49,425 bases of DNA from Clostridia bacterium (GCA_017433225.1 JAFRHS010000037.1:1-49425); one strand, 5' to 3'. Numbered from the stretch's first letter, positions 1-9,403 are shown. Notes: a model not told the origin generated them from the sequence alone. Program-made: numbers and translations.

Positions 1-318
1 AAACAAGAAAGCTTGTACCACCGACATAAAGAAGAGCCTTGGAGAGGTCAGTAGGGCAGGAGAAACGTTCAGCAGGCGGGATGGGGAACGCCGCAGGTTC
101 GGAGGTCGGGCTGCCAGTGCCCGGGCTCTCGAACCGTTCACCGCACCCGCCTGCGTCGAACGGTGTGCGCAGGCGCACAAATAGAGCTTAGTCAGGCAAG
201 TGCTGAACTCGACAAATTTCAGTTTGACGAGCTTGGCAAATACAGTTGAGGGTAATAAAAAACAGGCCTCTCAGGGGAGAAGCCGGTTTTTGGTTTTGGG
301 TTTGCCAGTCGACGGGAA
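1..318. other. Intergenic, inverted-repeat-rich stretch at left edge
   Basis: I see no convincing gene here. A perfect 8-bp inverted repeat CGCCTGCG (148-155) / CGCAGGCG (168-175) could form a hairpin. The stretch 206-251 can be read as a short peptide tail containing ELDKF followed by a stop, and a related word (ELDKYKF) is found on the minus strand at the right end of the window. This suggests both edges carry copies of a dispersed intergenic element, but the similarity is short. Positions 257-293 hold the terminator of the symporter gene. Confidence 0.4.
257..293 (-). terminator. Intrinsic terminator of the symporter gene
   Basis: Read on the minus strand, GGCTTCTC pairs with GAGAGGCC (one mismatch pair), is flanked by AAAAC/GTTTT and ends in a T-run. 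It lies about 25 bp after the stop codon of the symporter. Confidence 0.7.
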
Positions 319-1749
319 TTACCAGTCTGTGTGATTCGGGTCTTCCATCGGAATGTGGAGGACGCCGCGCTTTGCATTCCTGACGACGGGGATCTCGGTG
401 TCGTCCACATCGTCGATGTGCTTGCCTTTGTACCGCTTCGTATCTTTCGCGATCTCCGCGCTCAGCAGCAGGACCGCAACGATGTTCGGGATGGCCATGA
501 GGCCGTTCAGAAGTTCAGACGCGGACCAGACGAGGTTGAGTTCCATCAGAGAACCGACGATGACGCCGATGATCCAGAGGATCTTGTAGAGGAAAATGAC
601 CTGCTCGCCGAACAGATAGACGAGGCAGCGCTCACCGTAATAATACCAGCCGAGGATGGTGGAGAAGGCGAACGAAATGAGGCCGAGGATGAGGATGGGG
701 GTCCCAATGTAGGGGATGGAGCCGAAGGACTGGGCAGTCAGGTTGGCGCCGTTGCCGCTGGTCGCGTCGATCGCCGGGTGGCGGAGGACACAGGAGACCA
801 GGACGAGGCCGGTCATGAGACAGATGACGACGGTGTCCCAGAACGTACCGGTCATGGAGACCAGGGCCTGGCGTTTCGGGTTGCGGGTCTGGGCGGCTGC
901 CGCGACGAGCGGCGCGGAACCCATACCGGATTCGTTGGAGAACAGACCGCGGGCAGTACCGTAACGGGCCGCCATCATGATGGTGGAACCGATGAATCCG
1001 CCGCCGGCAGCGCGTACGGTGAAGGCCGCCTTCAGGATGGTGACGACGGTCGCGCCGAGGTAGGCGTGGTTCATGACGAGGATGGCGATACAGCCTGCCA
1101 CATAAAACACTGCCATGATGGGGACGAGTTTCTCCGCGACCCGGGTGATGCTCTGGATGCCGCCGATGATGACGAGGGCGACCATGACCGCGAGGATACT
1201 GGCGACGAGCAGCGGACTCATGGCCGGGATGGCGTCCGTCACGTTGGCGACGATGGCGTTGGCCTGGACCGTACAGCCGATGCCGAAGGAGGCGAGGAGG
1301 GCCAGGACGGCGAAGATGACGCCGAGCCACTTCATGTGGAGCCGGCGGTCGAGGGCGTACATGGCGCCGCCGATCATATCGCCTTTTTCCCCTTTGACGC
1401 GGTATTTGACCGCGATGATGGTCTCAGAGTATTTGGTGGCCATGCCGAGGAGACCGGTGATCCACATCCAGAGGACTGCGCCGGGTCCGCCGAGCGCGAT
1501 GGCCGTGCCGACGCCGACGATGTTGCCGGTACCGATGGTCGAGGACAGCGCGGTGGTCAGGGCGCCGAACTGAGAGACGTTGCCTGTGGCACCTTTGTCC
1601 GGAGTGACCGAGAGCTTGATGGCTTTGAAGACGTCTTTCTGGATAAACCCGGTCCGAAAGGTCATGAAGATATGTGTTCCGAACAGAATGATGATGAGGG
1701 GCCAGCCCCACAGGAAGTCCGAAACAGCAGTGATCGCGTTTGCAAGCAT
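319..1749 (-). CDS. Sodium:alanine/glycine symporter, AgcS family
   Basis: A 476-residue integral membrane protein that by family would take up alanine or glycine with Na+ (amino acid carrier family, TC 2.A.25). The family signature regions are clear: the GTGNIVGV segment near residue 72, GGPGAVLWMW near residue 87, and the GLFSNESGMGSAP segment near residue 266. About eleven hydrophobic helices are visible and the C-terminal 40 residues are polar and cytoplasmic. The ATG at 1749 is preceded by GGAAGGTGG at 1757-1765 with 7 nt spacing. The gene is monocistronic, diverges from the lipoprotein operon, and has its own terminator at 257-293. Substrate choice between alanine, glycine and related amino acids cannot be read from sequence. 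Confidence 0.93.
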   Translation of the reverse strand: MLANAITAVSDFLWGWPLIIILFGTHIFMTFRTGFIQKDVFKAIKLSVTPDKGATGNVSQFGALTTALSSTIGTGNIVGVGTAIALGGPGAVLWMWITGLLGMATKYSETIIAVKYRVKGEKGDMIGGAMYALDRRLHMKWLGVIFAVLALLASFGIGCTVQANAIVANVTDAIPAMSPLLVASILAVMVALVIIGGIQSITRVAEKLVPIMAVFYVAGCIAILVMNHAYLGATVVTILKAAFTVRAAGGGFIGSTIMMAARYGTARGLFSNESGMGSAPLVAAAAQTRNPKRQALVSMTGTFWDTVVICLMTGLVLVSCVLRHPAIDATSGNGANLTAQSFGSIPYIGTPILILGLISFAFSTILGWYYYGERCLVYLFGEQVIFLYKILWIIGVIVGSLMELNLVWSASELLNGLMAIPNIVAVLLLSAEIAKDTKRYKGKHIDDVDDTEIPVVRNAKRGVLHIPMEDPNHTDW

Positions 1750-1921
1750 GGATGATCCACCTTCCGTAAAGATTCGCTTTTCTTAACAAACAATAACTCC
1801 AATAGTTTACCATAGTTTATTGCTTTACAGTAGTATAAATTCTTATGAGAAAAGCAAAACTGGCAGTTCTACTCCTTTCATGGTAAGATAAAGGGTAAGA
1901 TATCAGAGGGGAGGGACCCGT

Positions 1922-2551
1922 ATGGACCATCGGTTCCGCTGCGGTTGGCGATGTACCGCCGCCATGCTCGTTACGTTCCTCCTGCTCCTCGGTATGCTCC
2001 TGACCGGCTGTCAGCACGTCAAAGACACGAGTGCCGACGAAGAGGCCGCCCGGAAAGCGAAGGTCACGGCGTCGGCCCCGGACCTCACCCGCGCCACGGA
2101 CAAAGACGGGAACTACATCGAAGTCTCCACCGTGCCCGACGCGCAGGGAGATGTCCAGAAAGGCAACACCAAAAAGGCGGAAGCTACCGCCACGACCACG
2201 CAGAAGGCGGAAGACATGAAACTCATCGTGGGTGGAAAGACCTTCACGGTCCGGCTCGAGAACAATGAAACGGTGCAGGCGCTGAAAGCCCAGCTGCCGC
2301 TCGACCTCGAGATGACCGAACTGAACGGCAATGAAAAGTACTATTACTATTCGACGCTGCCGACCAGCGCCACCCGGCCCGGGACCATCCGCGCGGGCGA
2401 CGTCATGCTGTTCCAGAGCAACACGCTGGTCATTTTCTACGACACCTTTGAAAGCGACTACTCCTACACGCGCATCGGTTCCGTGACAGACCCGGATGGC
2501 CTGGCGGAAGCACTGGGCCCCGGCGATGTACGGGTAGAATGGAGAACCTGA
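1922..2551 (+). CDS. Lipoprotein with a cyclophilin-like domain
   Basis: A 209-residue secreted lipoprotein. Residues 13-29 are hydrophobic and end in LTGC, so Cys30 is the expected lipidation site for signal peptidase II. Residues 31-97 form a low-complexity linker rich in Thr, Ala and Lys. Residues 98-207 resemble the small bacterial cyclophilin-like beta-barrel fold (KLIVGGKTFTVRL, LPLDLEM, GTIRAGDVMLF, LVIFYDTF). That family has no established enzymatic role. The start is supported by a GAGGGGAGGG ribosome site at 1908-1917. It opens a tightly packed run with the phosphoesterase, the GH20 homologue and the channel. The fold call rests on motif recollection, not on a search. Confidence 0.75.
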   Translation: MDHRFRCGWRCTAAMLVTFLLLLGMLLTGCQHVKDTSADEEAARKAKVTASAPDLTRATDKDGNYIEVSTVPDAQGDVQKGNTKKAEATATTTQKAEDMKLIVGGKTFTVRLENNETVQALKAQLPLDLEMTELNGNEKYYYYSTLPTSATRPGTIRAGDVMLFQSNTLVIFYDTFESDYSYTRIGSVTDPDGLAEALGPGDVRVEWRT

Positions 2552-3294
2552 TGAAACTGACGACCTACGAACGGGTCAGCACGAACGTGAGCAGTACCTA
2601 CAAGCTCATCATGCTGTCCGACGTTCACAATAAACCCTTTGACGACATCATCGCCCAGGTGGCAGGGGAACACCCCGACGCCATCCTCGTGGTCGGGGAC
2701 GTTGTCGACCGGCACCGCAAGACGTACAAACGGGCGCTCCCGTTCCTGAAGGCCTGTGCCGACACGGCCCCGACCTTCTTCTCCTACGGGAACCACGAGA
2801 TCAAATTCCCGAAGCTGACCCCGGAGGAGATCCGCGCGACCGGTGTCGTCCTTCTGGATAACACCTATGTCCGCTTTGGCGATTTAGTCATCGGCGGTCA
2901 CACGCCCTACACCCAGTTCGACTGGCTCGCGGACTTTGAGCGGGAAGACGGGTTCAAGATCCTCATGAACCATCATCCCGAGTACTATATCAAAGAGCCG
3001 GACGGACGCAAGGCGTTCACCGGCAATCCGGGCCTTCGGAACCACGAGGACATCGACCTCATTCTCGCGGGCCACGCCCACGGCGGACAGTGGCGGTTCT
3101 TTTCGCGAGGCGTCCTCGCGCCGGGGCAGGGACTCATGGCAAAATATGTCCGGGGCGCCTACGGCAACATGATCGTGGGTACCGGAGTTTCCAATACCGC
3201 GGCACCACTCATCCCGCGGCTGTTCAACCCGAGGGAGATCGTGGAGATCACGATCCGCCCCGGAAAAATCGGAGAGGAAGCAGAACCATGCTGA
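2551..3294 (+). CDS. Calcineurin-like metallophosphoesterase
   Basis: A 247-residue cytosolic phosphoesterase with the ordered metal-binding blocks of the calcineurin-like superfamily: D24-x-H26, GDVVDRH (Asp50), GNHE (Asn81, His82), MNHHPEY, and GHAHGGQ near residue 175. The likely reaction is hydrolysis of a phosphomonoester or phosphodiester at a two-metal centre; the substrate is unknown. An upstream in-frame ATG at 2539 is possible, but ATG 2551 overlaps the lipoprotein stop as TGATG and has GGAG at 2541-2544 with good spacing, so 2551 is preferred. The gene is translationally coupled to both neighbours and overlaps the start of the next gene by 7 bp. Confidence 0.88.
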   Translation: MKLTTYERVSTNVSSTYKLIMLSDVHNKPFDDIIAQVAGEHPDAILVVGDVVDRHRKTYKRALPFLKACADTAPTFFSYGNHEIKFPKLTPEEIRATGVVLLDNTYVRFGDLVIGGHTPYTQFDWLADFEREDGFKILMNHHPEYYIKEPDGRKAFTGNPGLRNHEDIDLILAGHAHGGQWRFFSRGVLAPGQGLMAKYVRGAYGNMIVGTGVSNTAAPLIPRLFNPREIVEITIRPGKIGEEAEPC

Positions 3295-4898
3295 ATGTTT
3301 TACCCAAAATCAACGGACCGGTCCGGGTCCCGCTCGGGAACTACGAGTTCCCGAAGACTCTCGTGGCAGACCTCGGAGGGTTCGAAGACTACTGCCTGAC
3401 CGCGTTTTCGGACCGCACCGGCATCCCGGTACAGGAGGCGGCAGACGGGGCCGAACAGAGCCCCTGGCTGTTCCTGAACAAGATCGAAGCGGAAAAGGCG
3501 GAAGAGTATCATCTGACCGTCGGGGAAGAGGGCATCACGGTAGAGGCCGCCTCGGAAGAAGGCGTCATCTGCGCGCTGACGACCCTCTACCAGCTGTCCG
3601 ATTTCAACGATGCCGACCTCTGCTCGATGACGGATGAACCCCGCTGGGATGTCCGCGGCCTCCAGCTCGACTGCGCCCGGAACTTTGTGTCGGTCGAGGA
3701 GCTGAAAAAGATCCTCGAACAGATGTCGCTCTGCAAACTCAACGTGCTCCAGTGGAAGCTGACCGACGACCAGGCCTGGCGTCTCGAAGTGCTCCGCGCG
3801 CCGAAGCTGCAGGAGCTGTCCTCCGGCGGGAAGTTCTACACGCGAGACGACGTCAAAGACGTCGTGGCTTTCGCGAAGACCCGCGGCATCGAGGTCATCC
3901 CGCAGATCGACCTGCCCGGCAACGTGACGGCACTGCTCCACGCATATCCGCAGTACAGCTGCTATAACGACAAGGTGGAACTTCCGGATGTGGGCGGTCT
4001 CTACGCGCCCATCCTCTGCGCCGGCTATGAAGGCACGTACGACTTCATCGACCGTCTGCTCGAAGAGATCACCACCCTGTTCCCGTCGAAGTATTTCCAC
4101 GTGGGCGGCGGCGTTGCCGTCACCGCGGACTGGGAGACCTGCCCGGTCTGCAAGACCAAGATGGAGAAGGAAGAACTGCCCGGCACGGAAGAACTGTTCG
4201 GCTACTTCCTGACCAGAGTGTCAGAACTTCTGAAGAAATACGACAAGACAGCCGTTTACTACAATGACGGACTCGAGGCGGTCAATGCGCCGACAGACGG
4301 TACGGTCCAGTTCCGGACGCTGAATTTCTCGGACTCCATGCTGGATTATGCCGACGACGGCCACCCCTATGTCTACTCTGACAGCTTCGAACTCCACCTC
4401 GACTATCCGCACAGCATGATCCCGCTGAAACGCGTCTATGAGATCGAGCCCCACATCGGGAAATTCGTCTGTCAGGACGACCCGAACCTGCAGGGCGTCG
4501 TCGCGGTCGTCGCGACCGAGCGCATCAAAGACAACGGCTCTCTGGAGCAGACTCTGTTCCCGCGGCTGTTCGCGGTTGCCGAAGTCGGCTGGGCCGGCCC
4601 CGGCAAAGACTATGAAGAATTCCTGACGAGACTCCGTCCCGTCATGTACAAAACCCGCAAGCGGGGCTGCCAGTGCACTCCGGAGCGCTGGTGGGACCCG
4701 AAGGGGGCTCGCCGCCGTCAGGACGCGCTGTCGTTCTACAACTCGATGACGGACGGCATCCCGGAAGATGTGTTGAAACAGTCGAAGAAGGCGTTCCGCC
4801 CGACTCTGGAGTACCGACGCCAGATGGCGATCAACTTCTTCCGTCCCACAGACCTTCCGGCCGCGCTCGGCAACATCCTGCCGGGTTCGAAGAAATAA
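3288..4898 (+). CDS. GH20-like protein lacking the catalytic Asp-Glu pair
   Basis: A 536-residue protein with the layout of family 20 beta-N-acetylhexosaminidases: an alpha/beta N-terminal domain (about 1-120), then a TIM barrel opening with RGLQLDCARNF and continuing KLNVLQWKLTDDQAW. In active GH20 enzymes the fourth strand ends HxGGDE, where Asp and Glu carry out substrate-assisted catalysis. Here it reads FHVGGGV, with Gly275 and Val276 in place of Asp-Glu. The barrel is otherwise intact to the end (LFPRLFAVAEVGW), so the gene is not decaying. It may be a pseudoenzyme, a binding protein, or use another residue. No signal peptide is visible. Start ATG 3288 has GGAGAGGAAG at 3271-3280; the longer open frame upstream overlaps the phosphoesterase and is rejected. 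Confidence 0.8.
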   Translation: MLNVLPKINGPVRVPLGNYEFPKTLVADLGGFEDYCLTAFSDRTGIPVQEAADGAEQSPWLFLNKIEAEKAEEYHLTVGEEGITVEAASEEGVICALTTLYQLSDFNDADLCSMTDEPRWDVRGLQLDCARNFVSVEELKKILEQMSLCKLNVLQWKLTDDQAWRLEVLRAPKLQELSSGGKFYTRDDVKDVVAFAKTRGIEVIPQIDLPGNVTALLHAYPQYSCYNDKVELPDVGGLYAPILCAGYEGTYDFIDRLLEEITTLFPSKYFHVGGGVAVTADWETCPVCKTKMEKEELPGTEELFGYFLTRVSELLKKYDKTAVYYNDGLEAVNAPTDGTVQFRTLNFSDSMLDYADDGHPYVYSDSFELHLDYPHSMIPLKRVYEIEPHIGKFVCQDDPNLQGVVAVVATERIKDNGSLEQTLFPRLFAVAEVGWAGPGKDYEEFLTRLRPVMYKTRKRGCQCTPERWWDPKGARRRQDALSFYNSMTDGIPEDVLKQSKKAFRPTLEYRRQMAINFFRPTDLPAALGNILPGSKK

Positions 4899-4916
4899 AG
4901 GGAGAACCAGCACACT

Positions 4917-6524
4917 ATGAACGAAGAACAAAAACTGCCTCTGACCGGAGATCCTCCGGCACCGGAACTCGAACCGGAATCCGAGTTTGATACAGACTGC
5001 CAGTTCCTGGAAGACATCCAGAAACGGAAGGCAGACGGACCGTCCCCCGCGACGGAGGAAACGGTCGTGTCGCCGCATGCCCCGGCAGCGGCTGACTCGG
5101 AAAAACCGGAAGAGTTCGTCGAGATGGAAACGGCGGGCCACGATACATCGCCCACAAGGAAACCGCAGAGCCGTCTTGCCCAGCTGGCCGAGCGCCAGAT
5201 GAAGCGGGACGACAAGGACGCCCGGCGGGCAGAACGCCGGGAAGAGATCCAGGAGCGGCGGGCAGAACGCCGGGAAGAGATCCAGGACCGGCGGGACGAG
5301 AAACAAGCCAGGTTCGACGAGCATCGCTTCTCGAACCTTCGTACGACCGTGTTCAAGATGGTCGAGGTCGGCTACAACGAGAGCGGCATCACCCGCGGTT
5401 ACGACATCCTGAGCTTTGTCCTCATCATCCTGAACGTGATCGGCAGCATCATGTTCACCTTCGACTACTGTGAACTGCATTACTCGACCGCCCTTCACTG
5501 GGTCGAAGCGGTCACGGTCGCGTTCTTTGCCATCGACTATGTCCTACGTCTCTGGACAGCGCCGCTGCTGTTCCCGCAGGAGAGGACCGCCAAAGCGGTC
5601 GCGAAATATATCTTTTCCTTCTGGGGCATCATCGACCTTGTGTCGTTCCTGCCCTATTACCTGCCCTGGTTTTTCCCGCAGGGCGGCACCGTGTTCCGTC
5701 TGTTCCGGGTCATGCGACTCTTCCGCCTGTTCCGGATCAACGCCTACTACGACTCTCTCGGGACCATCACGGCCGTTCTGAAGAGCCGGAAACAGCAGCT
5801 CCTGTCCTCCATCTTCATCCTCCTTGTCCTTATGGTCTCCGCGAGCCTTATGATGTACAGCGTAGAGAACAAGGCACAGCCGGACGTGTTTCGTAATGCG
5901 CTCTCCGGCATATGGTGGGCTTCGTCCGCGCTGCTCACGGTCGGCTACGGCGATGTGTACCCCATCACGGTCGCCGGCAAGATCATAGGCATGATCATCA
6001 CCTTCCTCGGTGTCGGCATGGTCGCCATCCCCACCGGTATCATTTCCGCGGGATTCGTCGAACAGTACCAGCGCTTCAAGGAGATGGACGAGCAGACCGG
6101 CGAAGTGGACTTCCACTTCATCAAGGTCCAGCTCAACTACAACGATGACTGGGTCGGCATGAAGATCATGGATCTGAACCTTCCGACCAACGTGGTCGTT
6201 GCGGTCATCCAGCGCGGCAACTCGACGATCGTCCCGCGTGGCAACGTCGTTCTCGAGGAAAAAGACACTCTGGTCCTCGGCGCCGAAAGTGCCCACGACA
6301 AGGAGTGGGACCTCGACTTGAAGGAAATCATCCTCAAACGGAAACACCCCTGGAACGGCGAGTACATCCGCGACCTCGACATCTCCCGTCAGACGTTCAT
6401 CGTCCTGGTCCGCCGCAAGAACCGCTCCATGGTCCCGAACGGCAACCTCATGCTGAAGGAAGGCGACACCGTCGTCCTGTACTCGAAGAAGCATATCCAG
6501 GACGCCGTGGACATCGAGATGTAA
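4917..6524 (+). CDS. Voltage-gated-type potassium channel with two RCK-C domains
   Basis: A 535-residue six-helix ion channel. Residues 1-100 are acidic and disordered-looking. Residues 103-124 are two exact copies of an 11-residue unit beginning RRAERREEIQ, likely a coiled coil. Helices S1-S6 follow (about 160-380), with Arg at every third position in S4 (FRLFRVMRLFRLFR) and the K+ filter TVGYGD at 341-346. Two TrkA-C/RCK-C type domains follow (about 398-460 and 468-530), each with the PRGN or PNGN turn and a hydrophobic (L/V)x(E/K)xDT core. The ligand for such domains is often a nucleotide or a divalent ion; here it is unknown. Start ATG 4917 lies 18 bp after the GH20 homologue, with GGGAG before it. 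Confidence 0.92.
   Translation: MNEEQKLPLTGDPPAPELEPESEFDTDCQFLEDIQKRKADGPSPATEETVVSPHAPAAADSEKPEEFVEMETAGHDTSPTRKPQSRLAQLAERQMKRDDKDARRAERREEIQERRAERREEIQDRRDEKQARFDEHRFSNLRTTVFKMVEVGYNESGITRGYDILSFVLIILNVIGSIMFTFDYCELHYSTALHWVEAVTVAFFAIDYVLRLWTAPLLFPQERTAKAVAKYIFSFWGIIDLVSFLPYYLPWFFPQGGTVFRLFRVMRLFRLFRINAYYDSLGTITAVLKSRKQQLLSSIFILLVLMVSASLMMYSVENKAQPDVFRNALSGIWWASSALLTVGYGDVYPITVAGKIIGMIITFLGVGMVAIPTGIISAGFVEQYQRFKEMDEQTGEVDFHFIKVQLNYNDDWVGMKIMDLNLPTNVVVAVIQRGNSTIVPRGNVVLEEKDTLVLGAESAHDKEWDLDLKEIILKRKHPWNGEYIRDLDISRQTFIVLVRRKNRSMVPNGNLMLKEGDTVVLYSKKHIQDAVDIEM
5223..5288 (+). repeat. 33-bp tandem repeat in the channel gene
   Basis: Two tandem 33-bp copies starting CGGCGGGCAGAACGCC, identical except for the last base, followed by a third partial copy. 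They encode an 11-residue (hendecad) repeat in the channel's cytoplasmic N-terminal region. Confidence 0.9.
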
Positions 6525-6544
6525 CGCACCGAACAAGTGAATCG

Positions 6545-6607
6545 CCAACTTTTTATGATAAAACGACAAGTTGGCATGATGAGAAACCAAAAGACTCTCC
6601 TTATAAT
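6545..6607 (+). promoter_or_regulatory. AraC-type operator and promoter A (GH78-1 operon)
   Basis: Two direct half-sites: CCAACTTTTTATGAT ending at 6559 and a second ending ATGATG at 6576-6581. The two ATGATs are 21 bp apart (6555 and 6576), two helical turns, as in AraC-family tandem sites. The -10 TATAAT is at 6602-6607, 47 bp after the first ATGAT. The second half-site abuts the -35 position, which suggests activation. The element is shared with five other promoters in the window. Confidence 0.85.
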
Positions 6608-6645
6608 TTGGTCATAACGATCAAACGCATAAGGAGGGCCTTTTT

Positions 6646-9387
6646 ATGTTCATCGATACCATCCGCGTCTGCGGATACGAGACCCCGCTCGGGTATGACC
6701 TTTCGGACCTGTCCGTTTCCTGGAAAGTCCGGGACGCGGTTGGGAAGTCTGCGCAGAACGTCCTCCTTCGGGTCGCGTCAGACGAGGCGATGCGGGACCT
6801 CCTGCTGGAAAAGCAGGGAGCCGACCTGAACTCCCTCGGCGAGCCGCTGGAGCTCGCCTTGACGCCCTGCACCCGATACTATGTCCAGGTGACGGTTGAG
6901 ACGGACGCTGGAGAAATGGCGGACGCCTTCAGCTGGTTCGAAACCGGAAAAATGGGCGATGTATGGGCCGCTGCCTGGATCGGGACTCCGGAGAACGACA
7001 AAGCGCCGGAATTCCGGAAGACCTTCTCGCTGGAACAGCCGGCAGAGCACATCGCCTCCGCACGGCTTTACGTCTCCGGCCTCGGCGTGTTCGACGCGAC
7101 CGTCAACGGCGAACAGGCAGGGGACGACTTCCTGGCTCCCTTCATCACCGATTATAAAGACCACGTGCAGTACTGCACGTATGACGTCCAGAACCTCCTG
7201 CAAGAGAACAACGACGTTCGTATCTTCCTCGGGAACGGCTGGTACAAGGGGACCTTCGGTCTGACCCACGCCTCTCACCCTGATTACCCCTTCGCCGCCA
7301 TCGCGGAACTCCGAGTTTCTTATGAAGACGGCACCGAGCAGGTCGTTGTCACCGATGAGCGTTGGGAGACCCGCCCGAGCGTGTTCGTCTCCGGCGGCAT
7401 CTATGACGGTGAGACCCAGGACTGGACCGCTGTGTCCGATGACTGGACCTCCGCTGTCGTCCTCGAAGCTCCCACGAACCTCGTCGACCGGTACTCCCCG
7501 AACGTTGGCGTCCGGGAGACCCTTCCGGTCAAAGAGGTCATCCATACGCCCAAAGGGGAGACGGTCCTCGACTTCGGCCAGAACTTTGCAGGCTTCGTCC
7601 GTGTCACCGCAGACGTCCCGAAGGGAACGACCCTGAAACTGGAGTTCGGCGAACTCCTGCAGGAGGGGAACTTCTACCACGACAACTACCGGACCGCCAA
7701 GTCCGAGTTCGAATATGTGTCCGACGGAACGCCCCGGGTCATCGAACCCCGCTTCACCTTCTTCGGGTTCCGCTATGTCAAGGTCACCGGCCTTGACAAT
7801 GTAAAGACAGAAGACTTTACGGGCTGTGCCGTCTATTCCAACATGGACCAAACCGGTGCCATCACCACCGGCCACAAGAAAGTGGATCGCCTGTTCCTCA
7901 ACTCTCTCTGGGGCATGAAGTCGAACTTCCTCGACATGCCCACCGACTGTCCTCAGCGGGACGAGCGTCTCGGCTGGTGCGGCGACGCGTTGGTCTTCTC
8001 GACCACCGCCGGCTTCCACATGGACACGAAGGCGTTCTACAAAAAGTTCCTGCGGGACCTGCGCCTCGACCAGCAGAAAAACGGCGGCCGTGTCCCCATC
8101 TACCTGCCCAACGAATTCGGCGGCCTCTACGCCGGCGTCTGGTCTGACATCGGGACCTTCTTGCCGAAGATGGTCTACGACTACTACGGCGATGTGTCCC
8201 TGCTCCGGGAGTCCTACCCTCTCATGAAGGACTGGGTGGACTTCGTGGACTCGGAAGATGAGGCACAGCACAAAGACGGGAAGCACTTCCTCTATGACTT
8301 CGGCTTCCAGTTCGGCGACTGGCTCGCCCTGGACGGCGCCACCGAACAGAGCCGCTTCGGCCGCACGGACAACTTCTATGTGGCATCGATGTACTACTAC
8401 GCGTCCACCTCCTATGTGGCAGACGCGGCAGAAGCCCTTGGGTACGCGGACGACGCGACAGCCTACCGTGATCGCGCCGCGCGCATCCGAGAAGCCATCC
8501 TCGATGAGTACTTTTCGAAGACCGGCCGGCTGGCAGTGGAGACTCAGACCGGGTATCTTCTCGCCCTGAAGTTCGGCGTCTATAAAGACAAACAAAAAGT
8601 CCTCGACGGGTTGAACGCCCGATTCAAACAGGACTGTTACCGCATCAAAGGCGGATTCGTGGGCGCTACCGGCATGAACTGTGTCCTCGCGGAAAACGGC
8701 ATGACCGACACCGCCTACGACTTCCTGTTCTTTGAGGGCTTCCCGGGCTGGCTGCACTGCGTGGACCTCGGTGCCACCACCATCTGGGAACGCTGGAACT
8801 CCGTTCTGCCGGACGGCACCATCTCCGGCACGGAGATGAACTCCATGAACCATTATTCTTACGGCGCTGTCGTGGAATTCCTGTACCGCTATGCCATGGG
8901 CCTTCAGCCGACGTCCCCCGGGTTCCGGACGGTGCGCATCGCCCCGGCCCCGGACATTCGTCTCGGGCATCTGGAAGGGTCGTATGACTCCGCCTGCGGA
9001 AGGTACGTTTCCAACTGGGCCATCCGGGAAGACGGAAGCCTTTCGTTCCATATCGAAGTGCCGTTCGGCTGCACCGCCGAAGTGTGCCTGCCGGAACAGG
9101 TGCCCTTCGTGGTGGAAACCGGTGTTTACGATTACACGGTCCGTCCCGAAAAGAATTACCGGGCCCTTTACTCCGCGAAGACCCGCTTCGAAGATCTCGT
9201 GAAAGATGAGCGGGCCGTCGCTGTGCTGAACGAGTGCATGCCGGGGTTCGTCGAGAGCCTCGACCGGACTGACAATGAATCCATGACCCGTTCGCTCGAA
9301 AGCGAGCTGGTCCGCACGACCATCTTCCGGCAGCCCAACGACCACATTCAAAAAGCCATTGCCGGTATATCTGTCATTGAAGAATAA
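6646..9387 (+). CDS. Alpha-L-rhamnosidase, GH78 (first copy)
   Basis: A 913-residue family 78 glycoside hydrolase that removes terminal alpha-L-rhamnose by inversion. It has an N-terminal Fn3-like and jelly-roll part (about 1-330, with GDDFLAPFITDY and GNGWYKG blocks), then the (alpha/alpha)6 barrel opening with the family motif DCPQRDERLGW (Asp434, Glu440 in the general-acid region). The general-base region GATTIWERW carries Glu715. A C-terminal beta domain follows (about 750-913). There is no signal peptide, so the substrate must be imported. AAGGAGGG at 6632-6639 supports ATG 6646. It is first in an operon with a secreted esterase and a second GH78, under operator A. The aglycone (flavonoid, pectin side chain, saponin or other) cannot be read. 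Confidence 0.93.
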   Translation: MFIDTIRVCGYETPLGYDLSDLSVSWKVRDAVGKSAQNVLLRVASDEAMRDLLLEKQGADLNSLGEPLELALTPCTRYYVQVTVETDAGEMADAFSWFETGKMGDVWAAAWIGTPENDKAPEFRKTFSLEQPAEHIASARLYVSGLGVFDATVNGEQAGDDFLAPFITDYKDHVQYCTYDVQNLLQENNDVRIFLGNGWYKGTFGLTHASHPDYPFAAIAELRVSYEDGTEQVVVTDERWETRPSVFVSGGIYDGETQDWTAVSDDWTSAVVLEAPTNLVDRYSPNVGVRETLPVKEVIHTPKGETVLDFGQNFAGFVRVTADVPKGTTLKLEFGELLQEGNFYHDNYRTAKSEFEYVSDGTPRVIEPRFTFFGFRYVKVTGLDNVKTEDFTGCAVYSNMDQTGAITTGHKKVDRLFLNSLWGMKSNFLDMPTDCPQRDERLGWCGDALVFSTTAGFHMDTKAFYKKFLRDLRLDQQKNGGRVPIYLPNEFGGLYAGVWSDIGTFLPKMVYDYYGDVSLLRESYPLMKDWVDFVDSEDEAQHKDGKHFLYDFGFQFGDWLALDGATEQSRFGRTDNFYVASMYYYASTSYVADAAEALGYADDATAYRDRAARIREAILDEYFSKTGRLAVETQTGYLLALKFGVYKDKQKVLDGLNARFKQDCYRIKGGFVGATGMNCVLAENGMTDTAYDFLFFEGFPGWLHCVDLGATTIWERWNSVLPDGTISGTEMNSMNHYSYGAVVEFLYRYAMGLQPTSPGFRTVRIAPAPDIRLGHLEGSYDSACGRYVSNWAIREDGSLSFHIEVPFGCTAEVCLPEQVPFVVETGVYDYTVRPEKNYRALYSAKTRFEDLVKDERAVAVLNECMPGFVESLDRTDNESMTRSLESELVRTTIFRQPNDHIQKAIAGISVIEE

Positions 9388-9403
9388 CGGGAGGAATTGA
9401 TCG

